36,275 nucleotides of DNA from Gallaecimonas pentaromativorans (GCF_003751625.1 NZ_RJUL01000016.1:1-36275); one strand, 5' to 3'. Counted from the stretch's first letter, positions 8,558-22,690 are shown. Notes: generated from the letters alone by a model not told the origin. Numbers and translations are program-made.

Positions 8558-11500
8558 ATGGTGTACTCTTACACAGAGAAAAAACGCATCCGTAAGGATT
8601 TTGGTAAACGTTCACAAGTTCTGGACGTGCCTTTCCTGCTATCCATCCAGTTGGACTCTTTTACCAAGTTCATCGAGATGGACCCAGACGGTCAAAACGG
8701 CCTGGAAGCCGCTTTCCGTTCTGTTTTCCCGATCAAGAGCTATTCCGGCAATGCCGAGCTCCAATACGTCAGCTACCGTCTGGGTGAGCCCGTCTTTGAC
8801 GTGCAAGAATGCCAGATCCGTGGTGTTACTTACGCAGCCCCGCTGCGGGTCAAACTGCGCCTGGTGCTGTTTGACAAAGAAGCGGCGCCCGGCACCGTAA
8901 AAGATATCCGCGAACAAGAAGTCTACATGGGTGAAATCCCCCTGATGACTGACAACGGTACCTTTGTTATAAACGGTACCGAGCGCGTTATCGTGTCTCA
9001 GTTGCACCGCTCTCCTGGCGTGTTCTTCGATCACGATCGTGGTAAGACCCACTCTTCCGGTAAGGTCCTCTACAACGCTCGCATCATTCCTTATCGTGGC
9101 TCCTGGCTGGATTTCGAGTTCGATCCCAAAGATAACCTCTTTGTGCGTATCGACCGTCGCCGCAAACTGCCGGCGTCCATCATCCTTCGTGCCTTGGATT
9201 ACAGCACCGAGGAAATTCTTGATCTGTTCTTCGACAAGGTGACTTTCGAGATCAAGAAAGACAAGTTGATGATGACTCTGGTACCCGAGCGTCTTCGTGG
9301 CGACACTGCCAGCTTTGACATCAAGGGTATCGATGGCGAAGTGCTGGTCGAGACCGGCCGCCGCGTGACTGCTCGTCACGTTCGCCAGATGGAAAAGGAC
9401 GGCATGGACAAACTGGAAGTACCTACCGATTACATCATCGGTAAGGTGCTGGCCAAAGACTATGTCGACCAATCCAGCGGTGAAGTCATTGCCGTGGCTA
9501 ACCAGGAGCTGTCCCTGGATCTGCTGGCCAAGCTGTCTCAAGCCGGTTACAAGGCCGTTGAAACTCTGTATTTCAACGATCTCGACCACGGCGCTTACAT
9601 GTCCGAGACCGTGCGTGTCGACTCCACCAATAGCCGCCTAGAAGCGCTGGTTGAGATCTACCGCATGATGCGTCCCGGTGAGCCGCCGACCCGCGAAGCC
9701 GCCGAAGCCCTGTTCAATAACCTCTTCTTCTCCGAAGAGCGTTACGACCTGTCCACCGTTGGCCGGATGAAGTTCAACCGCCGCGTGGGCCGCGATACCA
9801 TCGAAGGCTCTGGCGTACTGGACAATCAGGACATCATCGATGTCATGAAGACCCTCATCGAGATCCGTAACGGTCGCGGTGAAGTGGACGACATCGACCA
9901 CCTGGGTAACCGTCGCATCCGCTCCGTGGGCGAGATGGCCGAGAACCAGTTCCGCGTTGGCCTGGTGCGTGTAGAACGTGCTGTGCGCGAGCGTCTGTCC
10001 CTGGGCGACATGGACGGCCTGATGCCGCAAGACTTGATTAACGCCAAGCCTATTAGCGCTGCCGTTAAAGAGTTCTTCGGTTCCAGCCAGCTGTCTCAGT
10101 TCATGGACCAAAACAACCCGCTGTCCGAGGTTACCCACAAGCGCCGTATTTCGGCCCTGGGCCCGGGCGGTCTGACCCGTGAGCGTGCCGGCTTTGAGGT
10201 TCGTGACGTACACCCGACCCACTACGGTCGTCTGTGCCCCATCGAAACCCCTGAAGGCCCGAACATCGGTCTGATCAACTCACTGTCCTGCTTTGCCCGC
10301 ACCAACGAGTACGGTTTCCTCGAAACCCCGTATCGTAAGGTTGTGGACGGCCAGGTGACCGATGATGTCGAGTACCTGTCTGCCATCGAAGAAGGCCAGT
10401 ACGTGGTGGCCCAGGCCAACGCTTCCGTAGACGAAAACAACCGTCTGCTGGACGAGTTGGTGCCTTGCCGTCACAAGGGTGAATCAACCTACATGAACGC
10501 CAGCGACATTCAGCTGATGGACGTAAGTCCCCAGCAGATCGTTTCTGTTGCGGCGTCGCTGATCCCCTTCCTTGAACACGATGACGCCAACCGCGCCCTG
10601 ATGGGTTCGAACATGCAACGTCAGGCCGTTCCGACCCTGCGCGCTGACAAGCCGCTGGTAGGTACCGGTATGGAGCGCACCGTAGCGGTGGACTCTGGCG
10701 TCTGTGTGGTGGCCAAACGTGGCGGCACCATCGACTACGTCGACGCCTCTCGTATCGTGGTTAAGGTCAATGAAGATGAAATGCTGCCTGGCGAAGCCGG
10801 CATCGACATCTACAACCTGATCAAATACACCCGTTCCAACCAGAACACCTGTATCAACCAAAAGCCGGTGTGTAACGTGGGCGACCCCATCGTGCGTGGC
10901 GACGTGCTGGCTGACGGCCCGTCCACCGACCTGGGCGATCTGGCTCTGGGCCAGAACATGCGCGTCGCGTTCATGCCCTGGAACGGTTACAACTTCGAAG
11001 ACTCCATCCTCATCTCCGAACGCGTGGTGCAGGAAGATCGCTTCACCACCATCCACATTCAGGAACTGTCCTGTGTGGCGCGTGACACCAAGCTGGGGCC
11101 GGAAGAAATCACTGCCGATATCCCCAACGTCGGTGAGTCTGCCCTCTCCAAACTGGATGAGTCCGGTATCTGCTACATCGGTGCCGAAGTGAAGCCTGGC
11201 GACATCCTGGTCGGTAAGGTCACCCCCAAAGGTGAAACCCAACTGACCCCGGAAGAGAAACTGCTGCGCGCCATCTTTGGTGAGAAAGCCTCCGACGTTA
11301 AGGACACCTCCCTGCGTGTGCCCGGTTCCACTTACGGCACCGTAATCGACGTGCAGGTGTTCACCCGTGACGGCGTAGAGAAAGACAAGCGCGCTCTTGA
11401 AATCGAAGAGATGCAACTCAAGCAGGCCAAGAAAGACCTGACCGAAGAGTTCCAGATCCTCGAAGCCGGTATCTATGACCGTGCCAAGAACCTGCTGCTG

Positions 11501-12586
11501 TCTTCTGGTTTCGACGAAGCCAAATTGGTCAAGCTTGAGAAAGCCAAGCTGCTGGAACAGTCTATCGATGACGAAGCCAAGCAGGTTGAGCTGGAGAAGA
11601 TCGCCGAGCAGCTCATCGAGATCAAAGCCGACTTCGACAAGAAGTTCGAAGCCAAGCGCGCCAAGATCATCCAAGGTGATGACCTGGCTCCTGGCGTGCT
11701 GAAGATAGTCAAGGTTTACTTGGCCGTTAAACGCCGCGTACAACCCGGTGACAAGATGGCCGGTCGTCACGGTAACAAAGGTGTTATCTCCACCATTGTT
11801 CCTGTGGAAGACATGCCGTACGACGAAAACGGCAACCCCGTTGACATCGTACTGAACCCGCTGGGCGTACCGTCGCGGATGAACATCGGTCAGATCCTCG
11901 AAACTCACCTGGGCATGGCTGCCAAAGGTGTGGGCGAGCGCATCAACGAGATGCTGCAAGAGCAGCGTGAAATCGCCGAACTGCGCGACTTCCTGAAGAA
12001 GGTTTATGCCCTGGGCAACTACCGTCAGCAGGTGGACATCGACAGCTTCAGCGATGACGAAGTCATCCGTCTGGCCAAACACCTTAAAGGTGGTGTGCCG
12101 ATCGCCACTCCGGCTTTTGATGGCTGCGCCGAAGCCACCATCAAAGACATGCTGGAATTGGCCGGTCTGCCCCGTTCAGGCCAGATCAAGTTGCATGACG
12201 GTCGTACCGGTAATGAGTTCGAGCGCGCGGTAACCGTGGGTTACATGTACATGCTCAAACTTAACCACTTGGTTGACGACAAGATGCACGCCCGTTCCAC
12301 CGGCTCTTACAGCCTGGTTACCCAGCAGCCGCTGGGTGGTAAGGCCCAGTTCGGTGGTCAGCGGTTCGGGGAGATGGAAGTCTGGGCTCTGGAAGCCTAC
12401 GGCGCCGCCTACACCCTGCAGGAAATGCTCACCGTCAAGTCGGACGATGTGAACGGCCGTACCAAGATGTACAAAAACATCGTGGATGGCGATTACTCCA
12501 TGGAGCCGGGCATGCCCGAGTCCTTCAACGTACTGCTGAAGGAAATCCGCTCTTTGGGTATCAACATCGAGCTGGACGAAGAGTAA
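8558..12586 (+). CDS. rpoB: DNA-directed RNA polymerase subunit beta
   Basis: Beta forms one pincer of RNA polymerase and part of the active site. The 1342 residues equal E. coli. The start [16 protein letters not shown] at ATG 8558, with GAGG at 8548-8551, is the family start; the longer open frame from 8447 is not used. The rifampicin pocket ([20 protein letters not shown], from residue 508) is intact, with Gln514, Asp517, His527 and Ser532 (E. coli number plus one) all of the sensitive type. The active-site motif [15 protein letters not shown] carries Lys1066 and Lys1074. The C-terminus [17 protein letters not shown] fits the beta-beta' interface. It is expressed from the rplJ promoter through the attenuator. 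Confidence 0.99.
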   Translation: MVYSYTEKKRIRKDFGKRSQVLDVPFLLSIQLDSFTKFIEMDPDGQNGLEAAFRSVFPIKSYSGNAELQYVSYRLGEPVFDVQECQIRGVTYAAPLRVKLRLVLFDKEAAPGTVKDIREQEVYMGEIPLMTDNGTFVINGTERVIVSQLHRSPGVFFDHDRGKTHSSGKVLYNARIIPYRGSWLDFEFDPKDNLFVRIDRRRKLPASIILRALDYSTEEILDLFFDKVTFEIKKDKLMMTLVPERLRGDTASFDIKGIDGEVLVETGRRVTARHVRQMEKDGMDKLEVPTDYIIGKVLAKDYVDQSSGEVIAVANQELSLDLLAKLSQAGYKAVETLYFNDLDHGAYMSETVRVDSTNSRLEALVEIYRMMRPGEPPTREAAEALFNNLFFSEERYDLSTVGRMKFNRRVGRDTIEGSGVLDNQDIIDVMKTLIEIRNGRGEVDDIDHLGNRRIRSVGEMAENQFRVGLVRVERAVRERLSLGDMDGLMPQDLINAKPISAAVKEFFGSSQLSQFMDQNNPLSEVTHKRRISALGPGGLTRERAGFEVRDVHPTHYGRLCPIETPEGPNIGLINSLSCFARTNEYGFLETPYRKVVDGQVTDDVEYLSAIEEGQYVVAQANASVDENNRLLDELVPCRHKGESTYMNASDIQLMDVSPQQIVSVAASLIPFLEHDDANRALMGSNMQRQAVPTLRADKPLVGTGMERTVAVDSGVCVVAKRGGTIDYVDASRIVVKVNEDEMLPGEAGIDIYNLIKYTRSNQNTCINQKPVCNVGDPIVRGDVLADGPSTDLGDLALGQNMRVAFMPWNGYNFEDSILISERVVQEDRFTTIHIQELSCVARDTKLGPEEITADIPNVGESALSKLDESGICYIGAEVKPGDILVGKVTPKGETQLTPEEKLLRAIFGEKASDVKDTSLRVPGSTYGTVIDVQVFTRDGVEKDKRALEIEEMQLKQAKKDLTEEFQILEAGIYDRAKNLLLSSGFDEAKLVKLEKAKLLEQSIDDEAKQVELEKIAEQLIEIKADFDKKFEAKRAKIIQGDDLAPGVLKIVKVYLAVKRRVQPGDKMAGRHGNKGVISTIVPVEDMPYDENGNPVDIVLNPLGVPSRMNIGQILETHLGMAAKGVGERINEMLQEQREIAELRDFLKKVYALGNYRQQVDIDSFSDDEVIRLAKHLKGGVPIATPAFDGCAEATIKDMLELAGLPRSGQIKLHDGRTGNEFERAVTVGYMYMLKLNHLVDDKMHARSTGSYSLVTQQPLGGKAQFGGQRFGEMEVWALEAYGAAYTLQEMLTVKSDDVNGRTKMYKNIVDGDYSMEPGMPESFNVLLKEIRSLGINIELDEE

Positions 12587-12615
12587 GCCGCAAGGCCGAA
12601 GTGAATCGAGGTTTG

Positions 12616-12637
12616 GGGGCGGCGTTCGCGCCGCCCC
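12616..12637 (+). promoter_or_regulatory. GC-rich hairpin between rpoB and rpoC
   Basis: GGGGCGGCG (12616-12624) and CGCCGCCCC (12629-12637) pair perfectly around a TTCG loop. No T tract follows, and rpoC begins 29 bases later, so it is more likely an mRNA-stability or translation-spacing element than a terminator. Confidence 0.65.
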
Positions 12638-12666
12638 GCAGGGTTTAACTCCGATAGGAGAAAAGC

Positions 12667-15600
12667 GTGAAAGACTTACTCAAGTTTTTGAAACAGCAGA
12701 ACAAGACTGAAGAATTCGATGCCATTCGCATCGGTCTTGCGTCTCCTGACATGATTCGCTCCTGGTCTTACGGCGAAGTCAAAAAGCCTGAGACCATCAA
12801 CTACCGTACCTTCAAGCCGGAGCGTGACGGTCTTTTCTGTGCCCGTATTTTCGGCCCAGTAAAAGACTACGAGTGTCTGTGCGGTAAGTACAAACGCCTC
12901 AAGCACCGTGGCGTTATCTGTGAAAAATGTGGTGTTGAAGTCACTCTGACCAAAGTGCGCCGTGAGCGCATGGGTCACATCGAGCTGGCCAGCCCCGTTG
13001 CCCACATCTGGTTCCTTAAGTCCCTGCCGTCCCGGATCGGCCTGCTGCTGGACATGACCCTGCGTGATATCGAGCGCGTGCTTTATTTCGAAAGCTACGT
13101 GGTTATCGAACCGGGCATGACCAACCTCGAAAAGAGCGCCATGCTGACCGAAGATCAGTACCTGGACGCCCTTGAGCAGTGGGGTGACGAGTTCGACGCC
13201 CGCATGGGTGCCGAAGCCGTGCAGGAGCTTCTCAAGCGTATCGAGCTCGAAAAAGAAATCGAGCAGATGCGTGAAGAGCTGCCCTCTATCAACTCCGAGA
13301 CCCGTCGCAAGAAAGTGACCAAGCGTCTGAAGTTGATGGAAGCCTTCTTCAAATCCGGCAACAAGCCGGAGTGGATGATCATGGCTGTGCTGCCAGTGCT
13401 ACCGCCGGACCTGCGTCCGCTGGTACCCCTGGACGGTGGCCGTTTCGCGACTTCTGATCTGAACGATCTGTACCGCCGCGTGATCAACCGTAACAACCGT
13501 CTCAAGCGCCTGCTGGACTTGGCTGCCCCCGATATCATCGTGCGCAACGAAAAGCGGATGCTGCAAGAAGCGGTTGATGCCCTGTTGGATAACGGCCGTC
13601 GTGGCCGTGCCATCACCGGTTCCAACCGTCGCCCGCTGAAATCCTTGGCCGACATGATCAAGGGTAAGCAAGGTCGTTTCCGTCAGAACCTGCTGGGTAA
13701 ACGTGTCGACTACTCTGGTCGTTCCGTTATCACCGTAGGCCCGACCCTGCGCCTGCATCAGTGCGGTCTGCCCAAGAAGATGGCCCTTGAGCTGTTCAAG
13801 CCCTTCATCTACGGCAAGCTGGAAGCGCGCGGCCTCGCCACCACCATCAAAGCCGCCAAGAAAATGGTTGAGCGCGAAGTGGCCGAGGTATGGGACGTTC
13901 TGGATGAAGTGATCCGCGAACACCCCGTGCTGCTGAACCGTGCACCGACCCTGCACCGTCTGGGTATCCAGGCGTTCGAGCCCGTGCTGATTGAAGGTAA
14001 AGCCATTCAACTGCACCCGCTGGTCTGTGCCGCGTACAACGCTGACTTCGACGGTGACCAGATGGCGGTCCACGTACCGTTGACTCTGGAAGCCCAGCTT
14101 GAAGCCCGTGCACTGATGATGTCCACCAACAACATCCTGTCCCCGGCCAACGGTGAACCTATCATCGTGCCTTCTCAGGACGTTGTACTGGGCCTCTATT
14201 ACATGAGCCGTGAGCGCATCAATGCCAAAGGTGAAGGCATGGTGCTGCGTGGTCCTAAGGAAGCCGAGAAAGTCTATCGCGCTGGCCTGGCTGACCTGCA
14301 CGCTCGCGTCAAAGTCCGTATCACCCACTGGGTGGAAGCCGAGAATGGCGAATACGTTGCCGACATCCGTCTGACCGACACCACTGTTGGCCGCGCCATT
14401 CTGAGCCTCATTCAGCCCAAGGGCATGCCCTTTGAGCTGATCAACCAGAACATGGGTAAAAAGCAGATCTCTCGTCTGCTGAACGCCTGTTATCGTCGCC
14501 TGGGCCTGAAAGATACCGTTATCTTTGCTGACCAGCTGATGTACACCGGTTTCCATTACGCCACTCTGGCGGGTGCCTCCGTTGGTATCGATGACATGGT
14601 CATCCCCGATGCCAAAGCGGCCATCATTGCCGAGGCGGAAGCGGAAGTTGCCGAGATCCAGGAGCAGTTCTCCTCTGGTCTGGTAACTGCCGGCGAGCGT
14701 TACAACAAAGTAATCGATATCTGGTCAACCGCGAACGAGCGCGTTTCCAAAGCCATGATGAGCAACCTCTCTACCGAAGAAGTAGAGAACCGCGACGGCG
14801 AAATGGAAACTCAGGCGTCCTTCAACTCCATCTACATGATGGCGGACTCCGGCGCCCGGGGTAGTGCGGCTCAGATCCGTCAGTTGGCCGGTATGCGGGG
14901 CCTGATGGCCAAGCCCGATGGCTCCATCATCGAGACCCCCATCACCGCGAACTTCCGTGAAGGTTTGAACGTACTGCAGTACTTCATCTCCACGCACGGT
15001 GCGCGTAAAGGTCTGGCGGATACCGCACTGAAAACCGCGAACTCCGGTTACCTGACTCGTCGTCTAGTCGACGTGGCGCAAGATTTGGTTATTACCGAAT
15101 CCGACTGTGGCACCCTCGAAGGTCTGTGGATGACTCCGCTGATCGAAGGCGGTGACGTAGTTGAGCCGCTGCGCGAGCGCGTACTGGGCCGTGTGGTCTG
15201 TGAAGACGTACTGGTTCCCGGCAGCGACGAAGTGCTGATGCCGCGTAACACCCTGCTGGACGAGGCCAAGGTGGATATCCTTGAAGCCAACTCCATCGAC
15301 CAGGTGAAAGTGCGCTCCGTTATCACCTGTGATACCGACTTCGGTGTTTGTGCTCACTGTTACGGCCGCGACCTGGCCCGTGGTCACATCATCAACGGTG
15401 GTGAGTCCATCGGTGTTATCGCTGCCCAGTCCATCGGTGAGCCGGGTACCCAGCTGACCATGCGTACCTTCCACATCGGTGGTGCCGCATCTCGGGCGAC
15501 TGCAGAGAACTCCATTCAGGTGAAAAACACCGGTTCTCTGAAGCTGCACAACGCCAAGTTCGTTGAGAACGTTGACGGTAAAGTGGTAGTGACTTCTCGC

Positions 15601-16881
15601 TCCACCGAGCTGACCGTAACCGACGAGAACGGCCGCGAGCGTGAGCGCTACAAGCTGCCCTACGGTGCCGTGCTGTCCAAGAAGGACGGTGAGGCCGTGA
15701 CCGGTGGCGACATTGTTGCCAACTGGGATCCGCACACTCACCCGATCATTACCGAGGTAAAAGGTCGCATCAAGTTCGTGGACATGCTCGACGGCGTGAC
15801 CATGAGCCGCCAGACTGACGACCTGACCGGTCTGTCCAGCATCGTTATCCTCGAGCCTTCTCAGCGCCCCAGCGCCGGTAAAGAGATGCGCCCGATGGTG
15901 AAATTGGTGGACGAGAAGGGTAAGGACGTAAACATTGCTGGTACCGATATTCCGGCCCAGTACTTCCTGCCTGGTAATGCCATTGTCAACCTCGATGACA
16001 ACGTCGAAGTGGGTGTGGGTGACGCGCTGGCGCGTATTCCGCAGGAAACGTCCAAGACCCGCGACATCACCGGTGGTCTGCCACGGGTTGCCGACTTGTT
16101 CGAAGCCCGTCGCCCGAAAGAGCCGGCCATCCTGGCGGAAATCACCGGTACCATTTCCTTCGGTAAAGAAACCAAAGGTAAACGTCGCCTGGTGATCACC
16201 CCGGCCGAAGGCACCGCTTACGAAGAGATGATCCCGAAATGGCGTCAGCTCAACGTGTTCGAAGGTGAACAGGTTCAACGTGGTGAAGTTATCGCCGACG
16301 GTCCGGAAGCACCTCAGGACATCCTGCGCCTGCGTGGTATCGAAGCTGTTGCCCGTTACATCGTTAACGAAGTGCAAGACGTTTACCGTCTGCAAGGCGT
16401 TAAGATTAACGACAAGCACATCGAGACCATCGTTCGCCAGATGCTGCGTAAGTGCACCATCACCAATCCGGGTGATTCCGAGTTCCTGGAAGGCGAAACC
16501 CAGGAAGTGGCCCGCGTCAAGATCGCCAACCGTGAGCTGGAAGAAGCCGGCAAGCAACCTGCGAGCTTTGAGCGTCAGCTGCTGGGTATCACCAAAGCCT
16601 CTCTGGCTACCGAGTCGTTCATCTCCGCGGCCTCCTTCCAGGAGACCACCCGCGTACTGACCGAAGCGGCCGTGTCCGGTAAGGCCGATGACCTGCGTGG
16701 TCTGAAAGAGAACGTCATTGTGGGCCGTCTGATCCCGGCCGGTACCGGTTACTCCTATCACCAGGAGCGCAACCGTCAACGGAACCGCGGTGCCGTTGTT
16801 GCCGAGCCGCAGATGACTGCCGACGATGCAGAAAAAGCGCTGACCGATCTGCTGAACGCCGATCTGGGTGGCGAAGAGTAA
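12667..16881 (+). CDS. rpoC: DNA-directed RNA polymerase subunit beta'
   Basis: Beta' carries the catalytic Mg of RNA polymerase. The 1404 residues compare with 1407 in E. coli. The N-terminal zinc site has Cys70, Cys72, Cys85 and Cys88. The clamp and sigma-binding coiled coil lies around 260-310. The absolutely conserved [12 protein letters not shown] places Asp460, Asp462 and Asp464. The trigger-loop region reads [20 protein letters not shown]. The second zinc site is formed by Cys residues in [19 protein letters not shown] plus an upstream Cys. The start codon is GTG with TAGGAG upstream, giving the family start [10 protein letters not shown]. It is co-transcribed with rpoB. Confidence 0.99.
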   Translation: MKDLLKFLKQQNKTEEFDAIRIGLASPDMIRSWSYGEVKKPETINYRTFKPERDGLFCARIFGPVKDYECLCGKYKRLKHRGVICEKCGVEVTLTKVRRERMGHIELASPVAHIWFLKSLPSRIGLLLDMTLRDIERVLYFESYVVIEPGMTNLEKSAMLTEDQYLDALEQWGDEFDARMGAEAVQELLKRIELEKEIEQMREELPSINSETRRKKVTKRLKLMEAFFKSGNKPEWMIMAVLPVLPPDLRPLVPLDGGRFATSDLNDLYRRVINRNNRLKRLLDLAAPDIIVRNEKRMLQEAVDALLDNGRRGRAITGSNRRPLKSLADMIKGKQGRFRQNLLGKRVDYSGRSVITVGPTLRLHQCGLPKKMALELFKPFIYGKLEARGLATTIKAAKKMVEREVAEVWDVLDEVIREHPVLLNRAPTLHRLGIQAFEPVLIEGKAIQLHPLVCAAYNADFDGDQMAVHVPLTLEAQLEARALMMSTNNILSPANGEPIIVPSQDVVLGLYYMSRERINAKGEGMVLRGPKEAEKVYRAGLADLHARVKVRITHWVEAENGEYVADIRLTDTTVGRAILSLIQPKGMPFELINQNMGKKQISRLLNACYRRLGLKDTVIFADQLMYTGFHYATLAGASVGIDDMVIPDAKAAIIAEAEAEVAEIQEQFSSGLVTAGERYNKVIDIWSTANERVSKAMMSNLSTEEVENRDGEMETQASFNSIYMMADSGARGSAAQIRQLAGMRGLMAKPDGSIIETPITANFREGLNVLQYFISTHGARKGLADTALKTANSGYLTRRLVDVAQDLVITESDCGTLEGLWMTPLIEGGDVVEPLRERVLGRVVCEDVLVPGSDEVLMPRNTLLDEAKVDILEANSIDQVKVRSVITCDTDFGVCAHCYGRDLARGHIINGGESIGVIAAQSIGEPGTQLTMRTFHIGGAASRATAENSIQVKNTGSLKLHNAKFVENVDGKVVVTSRSTELTVTDENGRERERYKLPYGAVLSKKDGEAVTGGDIVANWDPHTHPIITEVKGRIKFVDMLDGVTMSRQTDDLTGLSSIVILEPSQRPSAGKEMRPMVKLVDEKGKDVNIAGTDIPAQYFLPGNAIVNLDDNVEVGVGDALARIPQETSKTRDITGGLPRVADLFEARRPKEPAILAEITGTISFGKETKGKRRLVITPAEGTAYEEMIPKWRQLNVFEGEQVQRGEVIADGPEAPQDILRLRGIEAVARYIVNEVQDVYRLQGVKINDKHIETIVRQMLRKCTITNPGDSEFLEGETQEVARVKIANRELEEAGKQPASFERQLLGITKASLATESFISAASFQETTRVLTEAAVSGKADDLRGLKENVIVGRLIPAGTGYSYHQERNRQRNRGAVVAEPQMTADDAEKALTDLLNADLGGEE

Positions 16882-16898
16882 AAGTTGTCATAACAACG

Positions 16899-16933
16899 TC
16901 AAAGGCCGTCCCTAAAGTGGACGGCCTTTGTTG
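16899..16933 (+). terminator. Rho-independent terminator after rpoC
   Basis: AAAGGCCGTCC (16901-16911), loop CTAAAGT and GGACGGCCTTT (16919-16929) form an 11-pair stem, followed by a broken T tract. CAA and TTG extend the base. It separates the beta operon from the str operon promoter that starts three bases later. Confidence 0.85.
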
Positions 16934-16935
16934 TC

Positions 16936-16964
16936 TTGACACTTTTTTGAGCGGCATTTAGAAT
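16936..16964 (+). promoter_or_regulatory. Sigma-70 promoter of the str operon (rpsL-rpsG-fusA-tufA)
   Basis: A perfect -35 TTGACA (16936-16941), 17 bases, then TAGAAT (16959-16964), followed by a GC-rich discriminator (GCCGCGGCCC). Only one base departs from the consensus hexamers. Start would be near 16971, about 58 bases before rpsL. Confidence 0.92.
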
Positions 16965-17010
16965 GCCGCGGCCCTTATTGGGGCGATTTTTCACCGTAAA
17001 AAGCATCTAA

Positions 17011-17403
<393 letters not shown>

Positions 17404-17406
17404 TGG

Positions 17407-17478
17407 TTCTCCGTTAAGTAAGGCCAAGCTAAGTATTCATTAATTAGGTTTTGGGTAATCCCTGAAGCATACGGAGAA
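17407..17478 (+). promoter_or_regulatory. rpsL-rpsG intercistronic structure, candidate S7 feedback site
   Basis: TTCTCCGT (17407-17414), just after the rpsL stop, is the perfect inverse complement of ACGGAGAA (17471-17478). The second copy contains the rpsG ribosome-binding site. Pairing would bring the two genes together and hide the site. In E. coli S7 is known to bind this intercistronic region and block its own translation. Binding here is inferred. Confidence 0.55.
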
Positions 17479-17484
17479 TAAGTC

Positions 17485-17955
17485 ATGCCAAGACGTCGCG
17501 TGATTGGTCAACGCAAGATCCTGCCTGATCCGAAATTCGGATCCGAGATCATTGCCAAATTTGTCAACGTTGTAATGGTTGACGGTAAGAAATCTACTGC
17601 CGAGAAGATCGTTTACGGTGCCCTGGACATCATGAACGAGAAAACCGGCAAGTCGCACCTGGAACTGTTCGAAACCGCCCTGGACAACGTTCGTCCTGCG
17701 GTCGAGGTTAAGTCCCGCCGTGTGGGTGGTTCCACCTACCAGGTGCCTGTTGAAGTACGCACTGTGCGTCGTAACACCCTGGCTATGCGCTGGCTGGTAG
17801 ATGCTGCCCGTAAGCGCGGTGAAAAATCCATGGCTGCTCGTCTGGCCGGTGAACTGCTGGACGCTGCCGATAACAAAGGTTCTGCCGTTAAGAAGCGCGA
17901 AGACGTGCATCGCATGGCAGAAGCGAACAAAGCATTCGCTCACTACCGCTGGTAA
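17485..17955 (+). CDS. rpsG: 30S ribosomal protein S7
   Basis: S7 nucleates assembly of the 30S head and touches the E-site tRNA. The 156 residues match the common bacterial length, ending KAFAHYRW; E. coli K-12 has a longer C-terminal tail. The start [20 protein letters not shown] is the family start, with GGAG upstream at 17473-17476. The beta hairpin [12 protein letters not shown] lies near 79-90. In E. coli S7 is the feedback regulator of the str operon. Confidence 0.99.
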   Translation: MPRRRVIGQRKILPDPKFGSEIIAKFVNVVMVDGKKSTAEKIVYGALDIMNEKTGKSHLELFETALDNVRPAVEVKSRRVGGSTYQVPVEVRTVRRNTLAMRWLVDAARKRGEKSMAARLAGELLDAADNKGSAVKKREDVHRMAEANKAFAHYRW

Positions 17956-17997
17956 TGCTGTTGTGGCCCCTTTCGGGGGCCACCTATTTCACAGCAT
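17955..17997 (+). promoter_or_regulatory. Stem-loop between rpsG and fusA
   Basis: GTGGCCCC (17963-17970) pairs with GGGGCCAC (17976-17983) around TTTCG. An outer stem ATGCTGT (17955-17961) pairs with ACAGCAT (17991-17997). There is no T tract. It may tune fusA translation or mRNA ends; the ribosome site of fusA lies about 20 bases further on. Confidence 0.55.
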
Positions 17998-18030
17998 CAC
18001 CATAGGTTTCTTAATTAGAGGAAAGCTATC

Positions 18031-20133
18031 GTGGCTCGCAAAACACCTATCGAGCGCTACCGCAATATCGGTATCAGCGCTCACATCGATGCAGGTAAAA
18101 CGACCACCACTGAGCGGGTCCTGTTCTATACCGGTGTTTCTCACAAGATCGGTGAAGTACATGATGGCGCTGCCACCATGGACTGGATGGAGCAGGAGCA
18201 GGAGCGTGGTATCACCATTACCTCCGCTGCCACCACCGCTTTCTGGAGCGGCATGGGTAAGCAGTTCCCCGAGCACCGCATCAACATCATCGACACTCCC
18301 GGACACGTTGACTTTACCATCGAGGTAGAGCGTTCTATGCGTGTTCTGGATGGTGCGGTAATGGTTTACTGCGCTGTGGGCGGCGTTCAGCCCCAATCCG
18401 AAACCGTATGGCGCCAGGCGAACAAGTACCACGTACCCCGTATCGCCTTCGTCAACAAAATGGACCGTACCGGTGCTAACTTCCTGCGCGTTGTTGATCA
18501 AATCAAAACCCGCCTGAAAGCCACCCCGGTTCCAATTCAGCTGCCTATCGGCGCCGAAGAGCACTTCAAAGGTGTTATCGACCTTATCAAGATGAAGGCC
18601 ATCAACTGGTCTGAAGAAGATATGGGTACCACTTTCACCTACGAAGACATTCCTGCCGACATGCAGGACCTGGCCGACGAATGGCGCATGAACATGGTGG
18701 AAGCTGCCGCTGAAGCCAACGAAGAACTGATGGAAAAGTACCTCGGCGGCGAAGAGCTGACCGAAGAGGAAATCAAAGAAGGCCTGCGCGCACGCGTGCT
18801 GAGCACTGACATCATTCTTTGTACCCTGGGTTCTGCGTTCAAGAACAAGGGTGTTCAGGCCATGCTGGATGCCGTTATCGAGTTCCTGCCTGCGCCGACC
18901 GACGTTCCGCCGATCAAGGGTGAACTGCCCAACGGTGAAGTCGCTGTGCGTAAGTCCAGCGATGACGAGCCCTTCTCTTCTCTGGCGTTCAAGATTGCTA
19001 CCGACCCGTTCGTTGGCTCTCTGACCTTCTTCCGCGTTTACTCCGGTGTGGTTAACTCCGGTGACTCGGTTCTGAACGCCACCAAAGACAAGCGTGAGCG
19101 TATCGGCCGTATCGTACAGATGCACGCCAACAAGCGTGAAGAGATCAGCGAAGTTCGCGCCGGCGACATCGCCGCTGCCATCGGTCTGAAGGACGTCACC
19201 ACCGGTGAAACCCTCTGTACCGAAGCTGATCCGATCATCCTCGAGCGCATGGAATTCCCTGAGCCGGTAATCTCCGTTGCCGTTGAGCCGAAGACCAAGT
19301 CTGACCAAGAAAAAATGGGTCTGGCTCTGGGTCGTCTGGCCAAGGAAGACCCCTCCTTCCGCGTTTGGACCGACGAAGAGTCTGGCCAAACCATCATCGC
19401 TGGTATGGGTGAGCTGCACCTGGAAATTCTCGTTGACCGTATGAAACGTGAATTCAAGGTTGAAGCCAACGTAGGTAAGCCGCAGGTTTCCTACCGCGAA
19501 ACCATCCGCAACAGCGTTGAAGTTGAAGGTAAGTTCGTACGTCAGTCCGGTGGCCGCGGTCAGTTCGGTCACGTTTGGCTGCGCATTGAGCCAGTCGAAG
19601 AAGGCAAAGGCTACGAATTCGTCAACGCTATCGTGGGCGGTGTGGTTCCTAAGGAATACATCCCGGCCGTTGATAAAGGTGTTCAGGAACAGATGAAGAA
19701 CGGTGTTCTCGCCGGCTACCCCATCGAAGACCTGAAAGTTACCCTGTACGACGGTTCCTACCACGACGTGGACTCCAACGAGATGGCGTTTAAAATCGCT
19801 GCCTCTATGGGTTTCAAAACCGGCTTTATGAAAGCCAATCCCGTGCTGCTCGAACCTATCATGAAGGTAGAAGTCGAAACGCCCGAGGAAAACATGGGTG
19901 ATGTGATCGGTGACATCAACCGTCGCCGTGGCCTCATCGAAGGCATGGATGACGGCCCGTCCGGTAAGATCGTCCGTGGCCAGGTACCGCTTTCCGAAAT
20001 GTTCGGTTACGCTACCGACCTGCGTTCTGCCACTCAAGGCCGTGCTTCTTACTCCATGGAGTTCTTGAAGTACCAAGAGTGTCCGAACAACATCGCCAAA
20101 GAAGTTATCGAAGCTCGCAAAGCTGGCGAGTAA
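18031..20133 (+). CDS. fusA: Elongation factor G
   Basis: EF-G is the GTPase that drives translocation and, with RRF, ribosome recycling. The 700 residues compare with 704 in E. coli. The G domain has [19 protein letters not shown] (about 16-34), DTPGHVDF near 88-95 and [10 protein letters not shown] near 142-151. Domains II to V follow, with [15 protein letters not shown] of domain IV and [19 protein letters not shown] near the end. The start is GTG, with GAGGAAA upstream and the family start [15 protein letters not shown]. It is the third gene of the str operon, followed by a terminator-like hairpin before tufA. Confidence 0.99.
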   Translation: MARKTPIERYRNIGISAHIDAGKTTTTERVLFYTGVSHKIGEVHDGAATMDWMEQEQERGITITSAATTAFWSGMGKQFPEHRINIIDTPGHVDFTIEVERSMRVLDGAVMVYCAVGGVQPQSETVWRQANKYHVPRIAFVNKMDRTGANFLRVVDQIKTRLKATPVPIQLPIGAEEHFKGVIDLIKMKAINWSEEDMGTTFTYEDIPADMQDLADEWRMNMVEAAAEANEELMEKYLGGEELTEEEIKEGLRARVLSTDIILCTLGSAFKNKGVQAMLDAVIEFLPAPTDVPPIKGELPNGEVAVRKSSDDEPFSSLAFKIATDPFVGSLTFFRVYSGVVNSGDSVLNATKDKRERIGRIVQMHANKREEISEVRAGDIAAAIGLKDVTTGETLCTEADPIILERMEFPEPVISVAVEPKTKSDQEKMGLALGRLAKEDPSFRVWTDEESGQTIIAGMGELHLEILVDRMKREFKVEANVGKPQVSYRETIRNSVEVEGKFVRQSGGRGQFGHVWLRIEPVEEGKGYEFVNAIVGGVVPKEYIPAVDKGVQEQMKNGVLAGYPIEDLKVTLYDGSYHDVDSNEMAFKIAASMGFKTGFMKANPVLLEPIMKVEVETPEENMGDVIGDINRRRGLIEGMDDGPSGKIVRGQVPLSEMFGYATDLRSATQGRASYSMEFLKYQECPNNIAKEVIEARKAGE

Positions 20134-20142
20134 TACATAGCG

Positions 20143-20176
20143 AAAAAGGGCCAGCTCAGTGGCTGGCCCCCTTTTA
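20143..20176 (+). terminator. Terminator-like hairpin between fusA and tufA (possible attenuator)
   Basis: GGGCCAGC (20148-20155) and GCTGGCCC (20162-20169) pair around a six-base loop. AAAAA lies before and CCTTTT after, so it has the outline of a Rho-independent terminator. No promoter is visible in the 60-base gap to tufA, so it probably only partly reduces read-through. Confidence 0.65.
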
Positions 20177-20181
20177 CATGA

Positions 20182-21378
<1,197 letters not shown>

Positions 21379-21394
21379 TCGCGATGATTGCCAG

Positions 21395-21425
21395 AAGAAG
21401 GGGCGCCTCGGCGCCCCTTCTTTTT
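21395..21425 (+). terminator. Rho-independent terminator after tufA
   Basis: A ten-pair stem GAAGGGGCGC (21397-21406) and GCGCCCCTTC (21411-21420) closes loop CTCG and is followed by TTTTT. It ends the str operon 17 bases past tufA. Confidence 0.95.
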
Positions 21426-21466
21426 GCCTGAAGGGTAGGGTAGTGCTGGATTTTTGTGCGCCGGGG

Positions 21467-21494
21467 TTGAAATTGGCTGACGGCTACGTATAAT
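21467..21494 (+). promoter_or_regulatory. Sigma-70 promoter of the S10 operon
   Basis: TTGAAA (21467-21472), 16 bases, then a perfect -10 TATAAT (21489-21494) and a GC-rich discriminator (GCCCCGACC). Start would be near 21501, about 180 bases before rpsJ, matching the long S10 leader known in gammaproteobacteria. Confidence 0.88.
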
Positions 21495-21500
21495 GCCCCG

Positions 21501-21991
<491 letters not shown>

Positions 21992-22033
21992 TCCTCTGCG
22001 TGGCAACACTCTGAACAGTCTTAGAGGTTTATA

Positions 22034-22672
22034 ATGGCTATTGGTCTAGTCGGTAAAAAAATCGGGATGACCCGTATCTTCACTGAAGACGGCGTTTCCA
22101 TTCCCGTGACCGTAATCCAAGTAGAAAGCAACCGCGTTACCCAGGTTAAGACCCTGGATACCGACGGTTACCGCGCGCTGCAAATCACCACTGGCTCCAA
22201 GAAAGCCAACCGTGTGACTAAACCGCAAGCGGGTCACTTTGCTAAAGCCGGTGTTGAAGCCGGCCGCGGCCTGTGGGAATTCCGTCTGGCAGACGGCGAA
22301 GGCGAAGGCCTGGAGCTGGGTGCCGAGCTGAGCGTAACCCTGTTCGAAGACGTCAAGAAAGTTGACGTAACCGGTACCTCTAAAGGTAAAGGCTTCGCAG
22401 GTGCTGTTAAGCGTTGGAACTTCCGCACTCAAGACGCCACTCACGGTAACTCCCTGTCTCACCGCGTACACGGTTCTATTGGTCAAAACCAATCCCCGGG
22501 TAAGGTATTCAAGGGCAAGAAGATGGCTGGTCATATGGGCGACGAACGCGTCACTACTCAGAACCTCGAACTGGTTCGTGTAGATGCCGAGCGTGGCCTG
22601 CTGCTGGTTAAAGGTGCTGTACCCGGCGCCACCGGTGGTGACCTCATCGTTAAACCCGCTGTGAAAGCGTAA
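22034..22672 (+). CDS. rplC: 50S ribosomal protein L3
   Basis: L3 is an early assembly protein whose loop reaches the peptidyl transferase centre. The 212 residues compare with 209 in E. coli. Start [16 protein letters not shown], and the conserved [16 protein letters not shown] and [33 protein letters not shown] blocks are present. The Gln in GQNQSPG is the residue methylated by PrmB in E. coli. Second gene of the S10 operon, 18 bases before rplD. Confidence 0.99.
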   Translation: MAIGLVGKKIGMTRIFTEDGVSIPVTVIQVESNRVTQVKTLDTDGYRALQITTGSKKANRVTKPQAGHFAKAGVEAGRGLWEFRLADGEGEGLELGAELSVTLFEDVKKVDVTGTSKGKGFAGAVKRWNFRTQDATHGNSLSHRVHGSIGQNQSPGKVFKGKKMAGHMGDERVTTQNLELVRVDAERGLLLVKGAVPGATGGDLIVKPAVKA

Positions 22673-22690
22673 CGTCTGAGGAGATAGGTG

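Noticed and set aside
15064..16779. Long minus-strand open frames opposite rpoC (571 codons) and opposite rpoB (532 codons at 10484-12082)
   Set aside because: Same codon-bias shadow effect; the sense genes are certain and the antisense proteins resemble nothing known.
17989..20076. A 695-codon open frame on the minus strand opposite fusA
   Set aside because: It mirrors fusA, whose strong codon bias keeps the antisense frame free of stops. The translation has no recognisable domain and low plausibility (His/Gly/Phe-rich), and no ribosome site stands out.
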